From positions 12,468,866-12,532,865 of the forward strand of contig CM037587.1 of assembly GCA_021018995.1 (NCBI GenBank): DNA of 64,000 nt, in the 5' to 3' direction. Both the position numbers and the translations under genes were made by a program. The notes beneath the pieces are model-generated. The model saw nothing but the letters and a program-made list of their open reading frames with translations, did not search any database and had not been told where the DNA came from. The stretch is from Chloranthus sessilifolius. Its lineage: Eukaryota > Streptophyta > Magnoliopsida > Chloranthales > Chloranthaceae. Below, piece after piece: positions 46,979 through 56,563 of the stretch; position 1 is the first letter of the stretch, and every line of letters begins with the position of its first letter.

Positions 46979-48619
46979 AGGTACTTAGGCTGGGTCTTAG
47001 ACTTGGCACGGGCCAGATAGGAGGGCCGGTTTCCCACTTCCTCCTTATTTGTTTGATTTATCACCCCTGGCAGATGCACACGCTCCCAGAATGGCGTTTC
47101 AATCATCCATCGACTTGCCGAGGAAGCAGTGCTAAAATAAAGGTGGACCGAGGTCGATGAGCACCTCGGTCCTACACCGGAAACATAAAAAGTCCAAAAA
47201 AGAGAATCCCCGAAGAGAAGCCAAAATCTCAAAAAAAAAAAATCACATAAAATAATAGCTTCAAAATTCTAAAAAATCATCACATAAAATAGTTTGAAAA
47301 AAATCTAAAAAACAGGTAGGAAACAGATCTGTATCCCCCACAGAGACGCACAAGCATAAGGTGGTAAAATGTCAATATTTTATCCACAGTACAACTGTGC
47401 CATACTAAAGTCCTGAGTCGAAGGTCCACCTCAGATTTTTGGATCCTGCTTTAAGAAAGGAGCAATGGTGTCAGTCCCTGTCAAACAATCAATGTCTTGA
47501 TCAGGTCGACTCCACTGCTAAATTTTAGCATTTAGCACTTTGTTTTGGATGCATATGAACTTTAGTGTCGTAAAGCTTCAGATTCTCCGTTGGAAAAGGT
47601 CAACCGTTGGTTGAGACCAACCTGTTGAGAATGAGATTACATATCAATCTAACTATGTGCAACCATGCATTCAGAAGGGTTCATTTCCCTTTTATTTTCT
47701 GCAGGCTTAAAACCTGTATGGGTAGCGGTATCCCTATAAAGTGTACGCCATGCATCTGGGTATCCGTATGATGGTCGTTTGTCCCCGTAAATTATACCCG
47801 GGCGGGTCCGGGTTGGGGCTTCCATAGCCTTTGTTGTTGCTTATTGCCCCTGATGGGTGCATGACTATGCATAGATAATTGATGTTTATGACCATTATCG
47901 GCGGAAGCTAGGATTGGATGCCCCTTTTGGGAGGTGCCCAATGTTTGGCTAGATTTATTCAAGGAAATCGAAACTGGATACTCTAGGTCATGCTGAGCTG
48001 AGGCATGCTTTCAGAAAAATGGCACATACTCTCAAAAAGCGTTGTGACATCTATTCACTTCACTCGGGTGGTCATGCTAAATAAACTTTGGGATCGATGG
48101 GTTCGCCCAAAGATCTCGATCCCTGCTTTCAGCAGGGGCACCCGCGAATAATCCAATGAGGTTATCAAATGCCTTGTAGGATTGGATGCAAACTGTGGAG
48201 CCTTGTGTATGTTTACTTCGCGCCTATCTTAGAATGTGGGTCGATCACCCCTCTTACTTATGAAGCTGTCGCATTCAGAATGAAGCTCGAACATCAATCA
48301 CCTTCAAATCATCTCGAGAAGCGGATGTTTTTCTCGACTAACGGGCTTTCGCAACTCGAGAGGCAAACATTTTTCCCAGCTATTGGGCTTTCACAACTCA
48401 TTCCACCTCGGTTATGCCCAGTAATATCGCTAAGCGCTTGGGAAGCGATTACCTTGAGAAACGAATGATTAGCTTGACACCCCAAGGCTTTCGTTTTCTC
48501 ACCGTGTTACTCACCCGATGTTTGAAATTCATTCTGAATATAGTGGACCCGTCAGCAATGCCTTGGGCCTTTTCGAATGTCTCTTTTTTTTGGCATACGA
48601 TCACTAGTGATCGGATACC
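46979..48619 (+). other. non-coding 3' internal region of F
   Basis: Aligns with 1507-3228 of E. No supported coding sequence; frames such as 48169-48704 differ between the two copies and look fortuitous. Confidence 0.6.
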
Positions 48620-48632
48620 AAAGAGGGGCATC
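48620..48632 (+). promoter_or_regulatory. polypurine tract of F
   Basis: AAAGAGGGGCATC before TGTAGACACC; identical to E. Confidence 0.8.
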
Positions 48633-49013
48633 TGTAGACACCCAAATTTGGCCCAAGGCCCGATCGAAACACATTTTAAGAGAGGCACATTTTTGAATTT
48701 TTGATGGCATGTATGGACCTTAGGAATCACCCCAAAACCTTAAGAATCACCCTAGATCCCTTAGAAACCTATCCCGACCCTTAGAACCTATTTCGAACCC
48801 TAAACCTAACCTTACCAGGCTATAGACGAAGAGTGGTGCACCGAAACTGGCTACGGCCCTCTACTATGATCGAGTCTCATACCATTGAGAAGTAGAGATC
48901 ATCGGCTTTCCAACGGTCCAAGGTTCGCCCCAATCGAAGGTATACATCAAAAGATATGGCAAATAGAGCCCGGAGGGCATAAATGTAAAGTCATGTGGGC
49001 CCCTTAGGGACTT

Positions 49014-49207
49014 GGCGCAATTAATAGTTGCTCCAGTAATAAATTTTGCCTAGCGCAACTAATAGTTGTGCCAGGGCAATTTTCCCTCATTTTAAGCCTG
49101 GCGTAACTAATAGTTGCCCCAGAATTAAAAGTGGGCCCCATCCTCGCGAGCTGACTTCCAGGCACTATTTTACTGTACATTTGTTTAGCGGAACTATTAG
49201 TTGCGCC
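49014..49207. repeat. palindrome cluster in U3 of the F LTR
   Basis: Four copies, at 49014-49034, 49052-49072, 49100-49120 and 49187-49207, of the GGCGCAACTA/TAGTTGCGCC dyad. They are 275-470 bp upstream of the TATA box and in register with the E LTR cluster. Confidence 0.88.
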
Positions 49208-49481
49208 AGGCATATGAACAGTAACTGTTGGTTTTTACCCCAAAATTCATGATTGGGGTTTGACTTGCTGACCACCTCAACCTTTGGGGTTTGTTTAGCT
49301 AGTTCTGTTGCACCCTTTTGAAGCCTATTTGGAGTGGCTTAAGGCCTCTCCCCATCATCCACCATTAGAGGACCTTCCCACACATTTCAAGTCTCCAAAA
49401 ACCCTAGGAAACCTTAGATTGCCCCTTACCTAATTGCTAATCCAATTAGGACTTTAACCCCTCACTAATCTTCCCTTCCTC

Positions 49482-49489
49482 TATAAATA
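49482..49489 (+). promoter_or_regulatory. LTR TATA box (F)
   Basis: TATAAATA in CTCTATAAATAGAGAG; same position as in E. Confidence 0.7.
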
Positions 49490-50213
49490 GAGAGCCACCC
49501 CTCTTGCTTAAGGGTTGAGAATTTCTACCTAAGAGAGAAAGAGCTTAAAGTGAGAAGATCTTTCTCCCTTTGGTGCACACCCCCCATACAAATTCCAAAA
49601 TTCATAAAACCCCTTTAGACCTTAGCATTTCATAGAAAACCCTTAGGTTAGGTGTGTGTGATCCCCTAGCCTCCCTTCCCTACCTCTTAGCTTCAAGCCT
49701 TAAGAGTTAGAACCCCACTTTCCACTATACAAAGCCTTCAAGAGCTCATCAAAGTAAGCCGAACGCAAGGCTCTCCTACGGTGCTACAAGGGCCCGAGGG
49801 CTTCTGCTCTCCCCTTTCTTCTCATCTCTTTCTAGCTCCCTCCATCCTCCCATTTGTGCCATTACGTCGCCGACTTTTCGGTAGGAACAGAGGGGCACAA
49901 ATAGGATTCTAAGGCCTTTTGGGCAAGAGAAAGCTATTTTCTTTTCTTTCACATTATTTTATTTTTGGCCATTAGTAGAGACCGCGTTAAGGAAGTTGAT
50001 CGGGTGCCTAACACCTTCCCGATCGATAACCGAAGCCCCTACCCAAGAGCCTTTGGTGTGGACCGGATTTAGAGTCATATTTTTAGCACTTCGGTGCTCA
50101 TAAAAATGAACTAGGTTTCCCGGGACATCGAAAGCTCTGGGTGGCGACTCTATATTTTTTCGTTAGAGAGCGCATCGTCGCGACGGGATCGTCCCGATTC
50201 CCACGGTTGCACA

Positions 50214-52619
50214 CGCCCCAATCGCACACCCTCCACCCTCCGCGCAATTCCAAGGGTCACCCTCATAGCGGCTGGGTGACGGTCCAATCACGCGCTCTTA
50301 ACATAGCGCATCATTGGATTATGCACACACAATAGACCACATAATTGACTCTTGAATCTCTCAATCATGCACGCCTAACGAGGCATGCAATTGAATTAAA
50401 TTCCCTATACAAGGCACGTAATCACCCTGGTGTGACCAAAAAAAAATATATGCGAACAGCAATGGACAGAGATGAAGCCATAACTTAGGTACCTATACCG
50501 AACAACACCCACAACACAAAATTCACACACACACTCTGACTTAGGCATACACGCCTTGAAAATCAGAAAAATATCACCTATACACGCACGCACGCGTCAA
50601 AATAGCCACTTAAACTCATTAAATTAGAGCCCATAAAAATTCAAACCGATATAACACCAACACAAGCCACCCTCAAACTCTATCAGACCATCTTAAAACA
50701 TACAAATTATTTCCAACCAGACACAAGACTATCTACCTGTAGTCCAATCGTGACCAAATTACCCCCTGAGATGGTACCACAAATAACATCCCACCGTGTT
50801 CAAATTTATTCCCCAGAGTCTCATCGCATACTCACGAGTACACGTAACCACTCCCCAACATCCGGTGCACAAAATAAGCCGACAAAATAAAATAAAATAA
50901 AATCATAACTCACAACCCCATCACTAAATACAAAGCTCCCGTGTGACACAAAGCAAAAATTAATGACGACAAAGTAGCCAATCACGCTACTCGTCCCATC
51001 GCATGACTTTACCGCCGACCAGAGAGAGAGCCGATAGTAAATCAACCATGCCCTCATGTCCCATCATGACACCAAAACCCCACCATATCACCAAGGCCAA
51101 AGGCAAGTCCCTTCATGATCTCAAGACATCACTTGCCAAAGAAAGACACCATCATTGTCCCATCACGACATCAAAACAGCTAAAGAGTCATCAGACCAAC
51201 ACCCCATCGCACACTCACAAACACATCCCATCGCAATACAACTATAATTTGATCTCGTCATATAACCCAAGATCTGCCAAAGAAAGAAATAAATATAGCC
51301 TTCCCATCACATAACCACCAATGTCCCACCGCCGATTACACTTCCCTAAAATTCTGTCGCAACCCGCTACGGCACACAACTAGAAGGTAAGGCTCATCCA
51401 ATATCCCACCACAAAGAGTCGAACCTCCCTCCAAATGTCTTACCACAACAATCATCATGTCCCATCGTGACAACTCCCGAATGCCCCATCACGCAGCAGT
51501 CACCAGACTTCACCACAACAAAAACACATGACTACCGATAAAAGAGAAGAGAAATTTCTTCGACGTCCCATCATGCCCATCAACTATCAAGTCTCATCGC
51601 GAACATTTCATCAAGCGATCCAGACATCCCGTCACACCGGCAACCATCAGTTCCCACTATAGCAGAAATGAAGGAGGAGAGGAAACTCTCTGATGTCCCA
51701 TCACAACACAACAAAGGATGCAACAGCAAGCCAGTCCCATCGCAAGCAAAAGCTTCCTGTCGAAAACAAATCGGTAAGTAAGCACCCCTTTCTATAGTTA
51801 GATAATATTAAGTCAAACATTTTTAAAACCTATCTCTCTTGACTTGTGAACCACTGTAGTCCTCCCATAAGAGAAATCATTAGTATTCATGAGAAGATTA
51901 GACGAAGCATCTGGCATACCAAATGTCGTCTTGACAAGCACATGAACAGTTGGGTCCACAAATCCCACTCTAGTGTGTCTACTCAGCGACATCTCGGAAG
52001 CCTTGTTTTCTATCGTTTTGCCACCAAATTGATCTTAAGTTAAAATCTCTAAATTTTTAAAAATATATATAAAATAAAATAATAATAATAAACCCTCTTA
52101 TCTATCAAAATTCACTTCTCATCATTCCAATCCGTTCTTTACCTTGGGAAATAGAACACTAAGTACACTCAACACTAAGAAATCATAAATGTCCACTAGA
52201 AACAGACGCCTGATGCACCATTGGTGTGAGCAATGACGCGCCTGGTCTGGCATGATTTGTGAAAGCCTTCGCCATCACATGATATTACATCTTATTATCC
52301 AGTCACTTGACCTTGCCTCTGGACATTCGTATGATGCCCCCAGGTACCTCAATTACATCAATTTCCCTCCGTTTGGCTGCCCCTTGCAGCAGGTCGTGAT
52401 ATGCGATGGGATGCCCCTTGCACCCACAGTTGAGGATATACCTTTCGACAGCTACCATTGGAAAGTTTCATCTTTAGCGTGCACTAATAGACAAGAAAAC
52501 CAAACATTCTATGTTAGCATCCCTAGTTCACACTTGTGATTTCCTAAAAGAAATGAGAAGGCAGCATGAAAGAGGGGTATCTACTTCTTCGACGCATTCT
52601 AATTCCACAAGAATGCGTC
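50214..52619 (+). other. 3' internal region of element B, non-coding
   Basis: DNA between the F insertion and the B polypurine tract. No supported coding sequence. 50220-50430 contains half-sites like those in the B LTR (GCGCAATT, GCATCATTGGATTATGC). 50990-51770 contains the TCCCATC array listed separately. 51840-52620 shows nothing I can interpret. Confidence 0.5.
50990..51770 (+). repeat. dispersed TCCCATCRYGAC-type motif array
   Basis: About 15 to 20 degenerate copies of GTCCCATCACGAC at irregular 30-70 bp spacing, for example near 50994, 51058, 51159, 51461, 51566, 51697 and 51745. Variants include CCCATCGC, CCCATCATG, CCCACCAC and CCCGTCAC. There is no common longer unit, so this is a motif array, not a simple tandem repeat. 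Confidence 0.6.
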
Positions 52620-52632
52620 GAAGAGGGGCATC
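52620..52632 (+). promoter_or_regulatory. polypurine tract of B
   Basis: GAAGAGGGGCATC before TGTAGACACC. Confidence 0.75.
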
Positions 52633-52741
52633 TGTAGACACCCCAATTTTTCCCTCTCAGAGTATACACACCTATTCGCTCAACCTTTGACCTTGCCCAC
52701 AACTTTTAGAGGAGACTTACGTTCTCTGAAAGCCATAAAAT

Positions 52742-52965
52742 CGTAATACGGGGACCATATACTGAAATAATAGTATATCGTTGAACACAGGTTGAAACAA
52801 TAGCTCTGCGGCTTAGACCCCACAACCCTAATACGGGCGCTATATACTGAAACAATAGTATATGAATGAATACAGGCTGAAATAATAGCTCTGTGGCTCA
52901 GACCCCACAACCCTAATACGGGGACTATATACTAAAACAATAGCCCTGTGGTTCAGCCCCAACTT
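52742..52965 (+). repeat. 85-bp tandem units in LTR B
   Basis: Three units starting with TAATACGGG at 52744, 52829 and 52914, each with TATATACTRAAACAATAG and a CTGTGGCTCAGACCCC segment. A diverged form exists in LTR A (22260-22400). Confidence 0.8.
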
Positions 52966-53002
52966 AGCCCGGGGAAGACGCTGAGTTACACGCCCACACA
53001 AG

Positions 53003-53570
53003 CACGCGTAATTCGATTACATGCCCAATAGTTGGCGCGCAATTGGTCCCATTTGGACCAGACCCGTTCTTCTCGTGAGATTTTTTTGGACTTGATTTTG
53101 TGCCCTGTCCAGCGCGCGCAATTAGATTGCACGCCCAGTCACTGGCGCACAATTGCTTCAACATGGACCGGTCCTTAACCTTCTAGAGACCGCCTTGAGA
53201 CCCGATTGTGTGCCATATCAAGTGCATGCAATCGATTACGCGCTCCACCACTCGTGCGCAATTGGTTCCCAAGTGAACCTAGCCTCTAAGTCCTATGACT
53301 ACCCGAACTCCACGATTAAGCGCGCTGCCCAGGGCACTTAATCAAATTGCGTGTGTCATATAGGGCGCGTAATTAGTTCTAATTGACTGGAACTAGGACA
53401 CTCGTCTGAGCCAGTCAGCCGATCACTCGCTGAGTCGGTCACCGACTCAAAGTGATTAAGCGCCCGGGATAGACCACATAATTCAATTAAGCGCACCAGG
53501 AAGGGCTCATAATTGAATTTGACCGGCTAATTACGCACCTCGTACAGGGGGCGTAATTACCTGAATACCT
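53003..53570. repeat. CpG-rich dyad array in LTR B
   Basis: Several dyads of about 20 bp with GC-rich tips and AT-rich centre: ACGCGTAATTCGATTACATG (53004), GCGCGCAATTAGATTGCACG (53113), GCATGCAATCGATTACGCGC (53224) and ACTTAATCAAATTGCGTG (near 53334). Single half-sites GCGCAATT and GATTAAGCGC are scattered to 53570. Core arms are GCGCGTAAT and ATTACGCGC. Confidence 0.75.
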
Positions 53571-54199
53571 TGTCCCAAAATCACATCACAACATCCAGCA
53601 ATCGAATTTTCGAGTTCCTCTCTTCCAAGCTTAGGGATTTCTAGATTCTTTCTTCGGCGCCCGACTTCAGGTAATTTCTTAGGTTCTAGTAACTAGTTCT
53701 TAACTTCTAGGTTCTAGTTCTTAATTTTCATTCTAGTTCTTAATTCTTAAGTTCTAGATTTCAGTCCTTGGTTCTTAATCCCCAATCTCTAAAATTTTAG
53801 ATCCTCAATTCTCTAAGCTTTCAATCACCAATTCAAACTCAGTCTTTTTAAAATTATTCTTACTCATAAAAAATCAATTTACTATTTTTTCTCTCTTCGA
53901 AACTTCTCCCTTTGAGAAAATTTGAGGTTCTCAATAGGGCTTCCAAAAGGGGTCGAGTTGCCTTCTAGACATCTAGAACTGCAGACTCCTCCTTGGGAGC
54001 CCCAGGTATTCAAACCAGCGGCACTAGTCTGTTGGTCTCGATTCTCAAAGTAATATCAAAGGAGGAAGCATTCGGCCTAAAACTAATTAGGTTCCTTAAC
54101 CTTCCGATTTTTAAACCCAGTCACCCGATTTGCCTAAGGGAGCTTACGGAGGGTACCTGGGAATGGGGCTAATCCTCCTTAGCATAATGGGCCACAAAA

Positions 54200-54453
54200 C
54201 CTTTTTTTAAATTAGACTCCTAGTAGAATTAGGAGACCTTTTTTTTAAATTAGACTCCTAGTAGAATTGGAAGAACTTTTTTAAATTAGACTCCTAGTAG
54301 AATTAGGAGACCTTTTTTCAAATTAGACTCCTAGTAGAATTAAGAGACCTCTTTTAATTCGACTTTTAGTAGGATTAGGAGATTAGATCAATTAGACTTC
54401 TAGTAGGATTAGGAAATTAGAGTAATTAGACTTAGAGCAGGATTAGGAAACCA
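54200..54453 (+). repeat. 37-bp tandem array in LTR B
   Basis: About seven units with AAATTAGACTCCTAGTAGAA (starts 54209, 54247, 54283, 54320), becoming degenerate to 54453. In the LTR A counterpart (20395-21010) the array is longer and more decayed. Confidence 0.85.
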
Positions 54454-54775
54454 AACTAGCTAAACCCCAAAGAAATCCATAGCTACTGATGTTGGCCGAC
54501 CGACGATTCAGTAAAGGAGTTCAACCTCCAAGTCCCCCACTCTTCTTAAAGCATGATCAGTGACGTATTGTAGCATTGATAAATATCTATAGTTGGCGAT
54601 CGCACCATCTAGGTATTCTTCATTTAATATTCGCCTTTTACTTTTAAAATTTTAATATTTTCTAATTCATTACTCTATCGCCCTTAGTCAGAGTCCACTT
54701 GGACTGAATTGGGCCACTCTTTCTAGGGACCGAGAGGAACCCAGAAAAAGTGTGCACCAACACCATATGATTCAT

Positions 54776-55290
54776 TTAATGACTCTTATGAATCCAAGTA
54801 AGACTCATGTCAGACCTGTATGCTCCAAATCTGATAGTCAACGATGTTAGATAAGTTATAGTCTGATAACAGTGATGTACCAATAACCATTTTTCATGAC
54901 TGAGTTTGATATAAGTCATTTACTTACTCTTAAGTCCAAGCTAGACTAATGTGAGACCTATAGGATCTAAATATGATAGACAATGAGATCAGTCATATTA
55001 AACGCTGCGAACATTGATGTACCAATAGGGATTTTGCATGACTTGGTCTCGTATGAGTCATTTACTGACTCTTATGAGTCCAAGTAAGATTCATGTGAGA
55101 CCTGTAGGATCCAAATCTGATTGTCAATGACGTTAGTCAAGTTATAGTCTCATAACAATAACTTACCAATAGTCATGTTATAGTCTGATAACAGTGATGT
55201 ACTAATAAGTAATTTACCTAATACAAGTCTCACATGAGTCATTAACGGACTCTTACAAGTCCCACAAAGACTCATGTGAGTCTGATAGGC
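54776..55290 (+). repeat. about 142-bp tandem array, left
   Basis: Three and a half imperfect units beginning near 54776, 54914, 55056 and 55236. Each starts with TCATTTACTGACTCTTATGA-like sequence, continues with AAGACTCATGTGAGACCTGT and contains TTATAGTCTGATAACAGTG. It starts within about 15 bp of the B LTR. Confidence 0.8.
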
Positions 55291-55740
55291 TTTTGAGGAA
55301 TGGATTGAATATCACCAAATTGAAAGAACACTCCCTGGTTCACACACATACATATATATGCATGATAATAAACCTCGGCTTCTATTAGTAGGCTAAAAAT
55401 CTGCTTCACTTTTCCCTTAAAGCTATTGAGACCGATCAATAATTTTAGATCATTTTAGTCAGCTCATCTTTCACATTCGTTGCATATATATCCAAAGCAG
55501 TCAAATAGAAACTGAAATAGTTTGTAGTAGTACGCACCTTAACAACAATATGGTAGTAGACTACATTTACTTCTACAAATAACTTTCAAGATATTAAAAA
55601 TACTTCGATGCTTCGCTTGTAATAACGCAAAATTATTAAACAATCATAGATAAGGCTAACCAAAATATGTAGATAACCCTAAATCAAGGAAGGCTTCCTT
55701 TTCCCTTACTGCTTATTGACGTAGTCACCTCAAATTTGTT

Positions 55741-55840
55741 GGCGAGTTCTTCAATCTCCACCATCACTTTTACTTTTAAATCGTCCCTTTGGCGAGCTCT
55801 TCAATCTCCACCGTCACTTTTACTTTTAAATCGTCCCTTT
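55741..55840 (+). repeat. 50-bp direct duplication
   Basis: Two adjacent copies (55741-55790 and 55791-55840) beginning GGCGAGYTCTTCAATCTCCA, differing at two positions by eye. Confidence 0.9.
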
Positions 55841-55875
55841 CAATATTTTCCAACTTTGACGTTGGCGCCACGGTT

Positions 55876-56300
55876 CAAGAACTTTCATCCAACCAACTAA
55901 AGTACCGACATTGATAACATGTAAAGTACTTACGCCCGAGATTCTTAAGAGAGTTTAAAACTCGTGGCATTGATTACTTTTGACAGTAGCAAAGAGGACG
56001 AGCATCGTCCAAGTGAACCATTTCATCATTCCCGATGGTCCGATTTACCAACCCCGAATATTCGTCCTCCCATCTGAAGAACCCACAATGGTAACACTTA
56101 TAATATTTACGGTCGGGATTCTTGTCAGAGTTTGAAACCTGAAACACTGCTTATTTTTACAATAACATAGGGGTGCACCCTTTTCATCAACAATCTTATT
56201 TTGCAGGCAATCTTTAATCCAATGTCCACGCATTCTACAACCAAAATAGACATATATTTCAACTTCTCTGTATAAAGATTTGAGATATAATTACTACTAA
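55876..56300 (-). pseudogene. zinc-knuckle plus two GRF-type zinc fingers, decayed
   Basis: Minus strand. A Cys-His knuckle (56239-56207) reads CRMRGHWIKDC, with Y where the first Cys is expected. It is followed by GRF finger 1 (about 56190-56055): GAPLCYC, then after a frame change AVFQVSNSDKNPDRKYYKC and YHCGFFRWEDE. GRF finger 2 (about 56010-55885) reads ARPLCYCQ, stop, then RVLNSLKNLGRKYFTC and YQCRYFSWLDESS. GRF fingers bind single-stranded DNA in repair proteins; knuckle-plus-GRF combinations occur, for example, in plant topoisomerase 3-alpha tails, but nothing else here supports that identity. It lies downstream of the Ulp1-like gene on the same strand and could be a separate gene or a TE-captured fragment. 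Confidence 0.62.
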
Positions 56301-56563
56301 ATTGAACATACAATAGAATAAATTTGATAATGGTAAATGGCAATATAAGTGTAATTTAATTAAAGAACACTTTACAAAAAAGAATAAACTTAGAAATGCT
56401 ACATGACAGTGAAAGCTAAATAAAGTCTTAAGAACTTAGAGTTCAGTTCCAAAAAATATATTTAATTATTAATGAACATATTGATAAACTAATGCCTATT
56501 TGATGTGGTAAGAGAAAAGTAGCATACGATACAAAATACAGGATCATTTTATACCAAAATTTG

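Larger units (their letters stand above)
38502..50213 (+). mobile_element. E/F-family LTR retrotransposon F, 3' part with antisense genes
   Basis: Related to E. In plus-strand order: three antisense genes (38502-45740), the leader and promoter of the PMD gene, a spacer, a polypurine tract and a 3' LTR (48633-50213). The left border is uncertain and is given here as the end of the last antisense gene. No 5' LTR, gag or pol that can be assigned to F is visible; the pol on its left belongs to the A/B family by gag and LTR comparison. F lies between the IN and 3' LTR of B. Confidence 0.7.
48633..50213 (+). repeat. 3' LTR of F (1581 bp)
   Basis: TGTAGACACC...GTTGCACA, collinear with the E LTR. 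Four palindromes in U3, TATA box at 49482. Right flank begins CGCCC (50214). A TGGCGACTCTATA stretch at about 50142 lies inside the LTR, about 70 bp from its end, in both E and F. Confidence 0.87.
29920..54762 (+). mobile_element. Tat/Ogre-like LTR retrotransposon B, 3' part, containing F
   Basis: Plus-strand element of the same family as A. It begins in gag, where C interrupts it, and runs through PR, G-patch, RT, RNase H, a second RNase H and IN (to 36933). It then contains the E/F-type block F (to 50213) and ends with its own polypurine tract and 3' LTR (52633-54762). The assignment of the 3' LTR rests on its match to the A 5' LTR, which is directly joined to the same gag. The dual RNase H places it in the Tat lineage. 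Confidence 0.8.
52633..54762 (+). repeat. 3' LTR of B (2130 bp)
   Basis: TGTAGACACC...GCACCAACA, homologous to the reverse of 20013-22422. Three sub-arrays lie inside: 85-bp units (52742-52965), CpG dyads (53003-53570) and 37-bp units (54200-54453). It ends the retrotransposon stack; the flank (CCATATGATT) leads into different DNA. Confidence 0.87.

Noticed and set aside
48169-48704. Plus-strand frames before the F LTR as a possible env-like gene
   Set aside because: Not conserved as open in the aligned E region (2780-3230), and no signal peptide or membrane segment.
50130-50213. TGGCGACTCTATA near the end of the E and F LTRs as a primer binding site outside the LTR
   Set aside because: E and F stay homologous for about 70 bp beyond it and both stop after GTTGCACA, a normal LTR end. 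Two independent truncations at the same base are unlikely. It may be a remnant of an older primer site.
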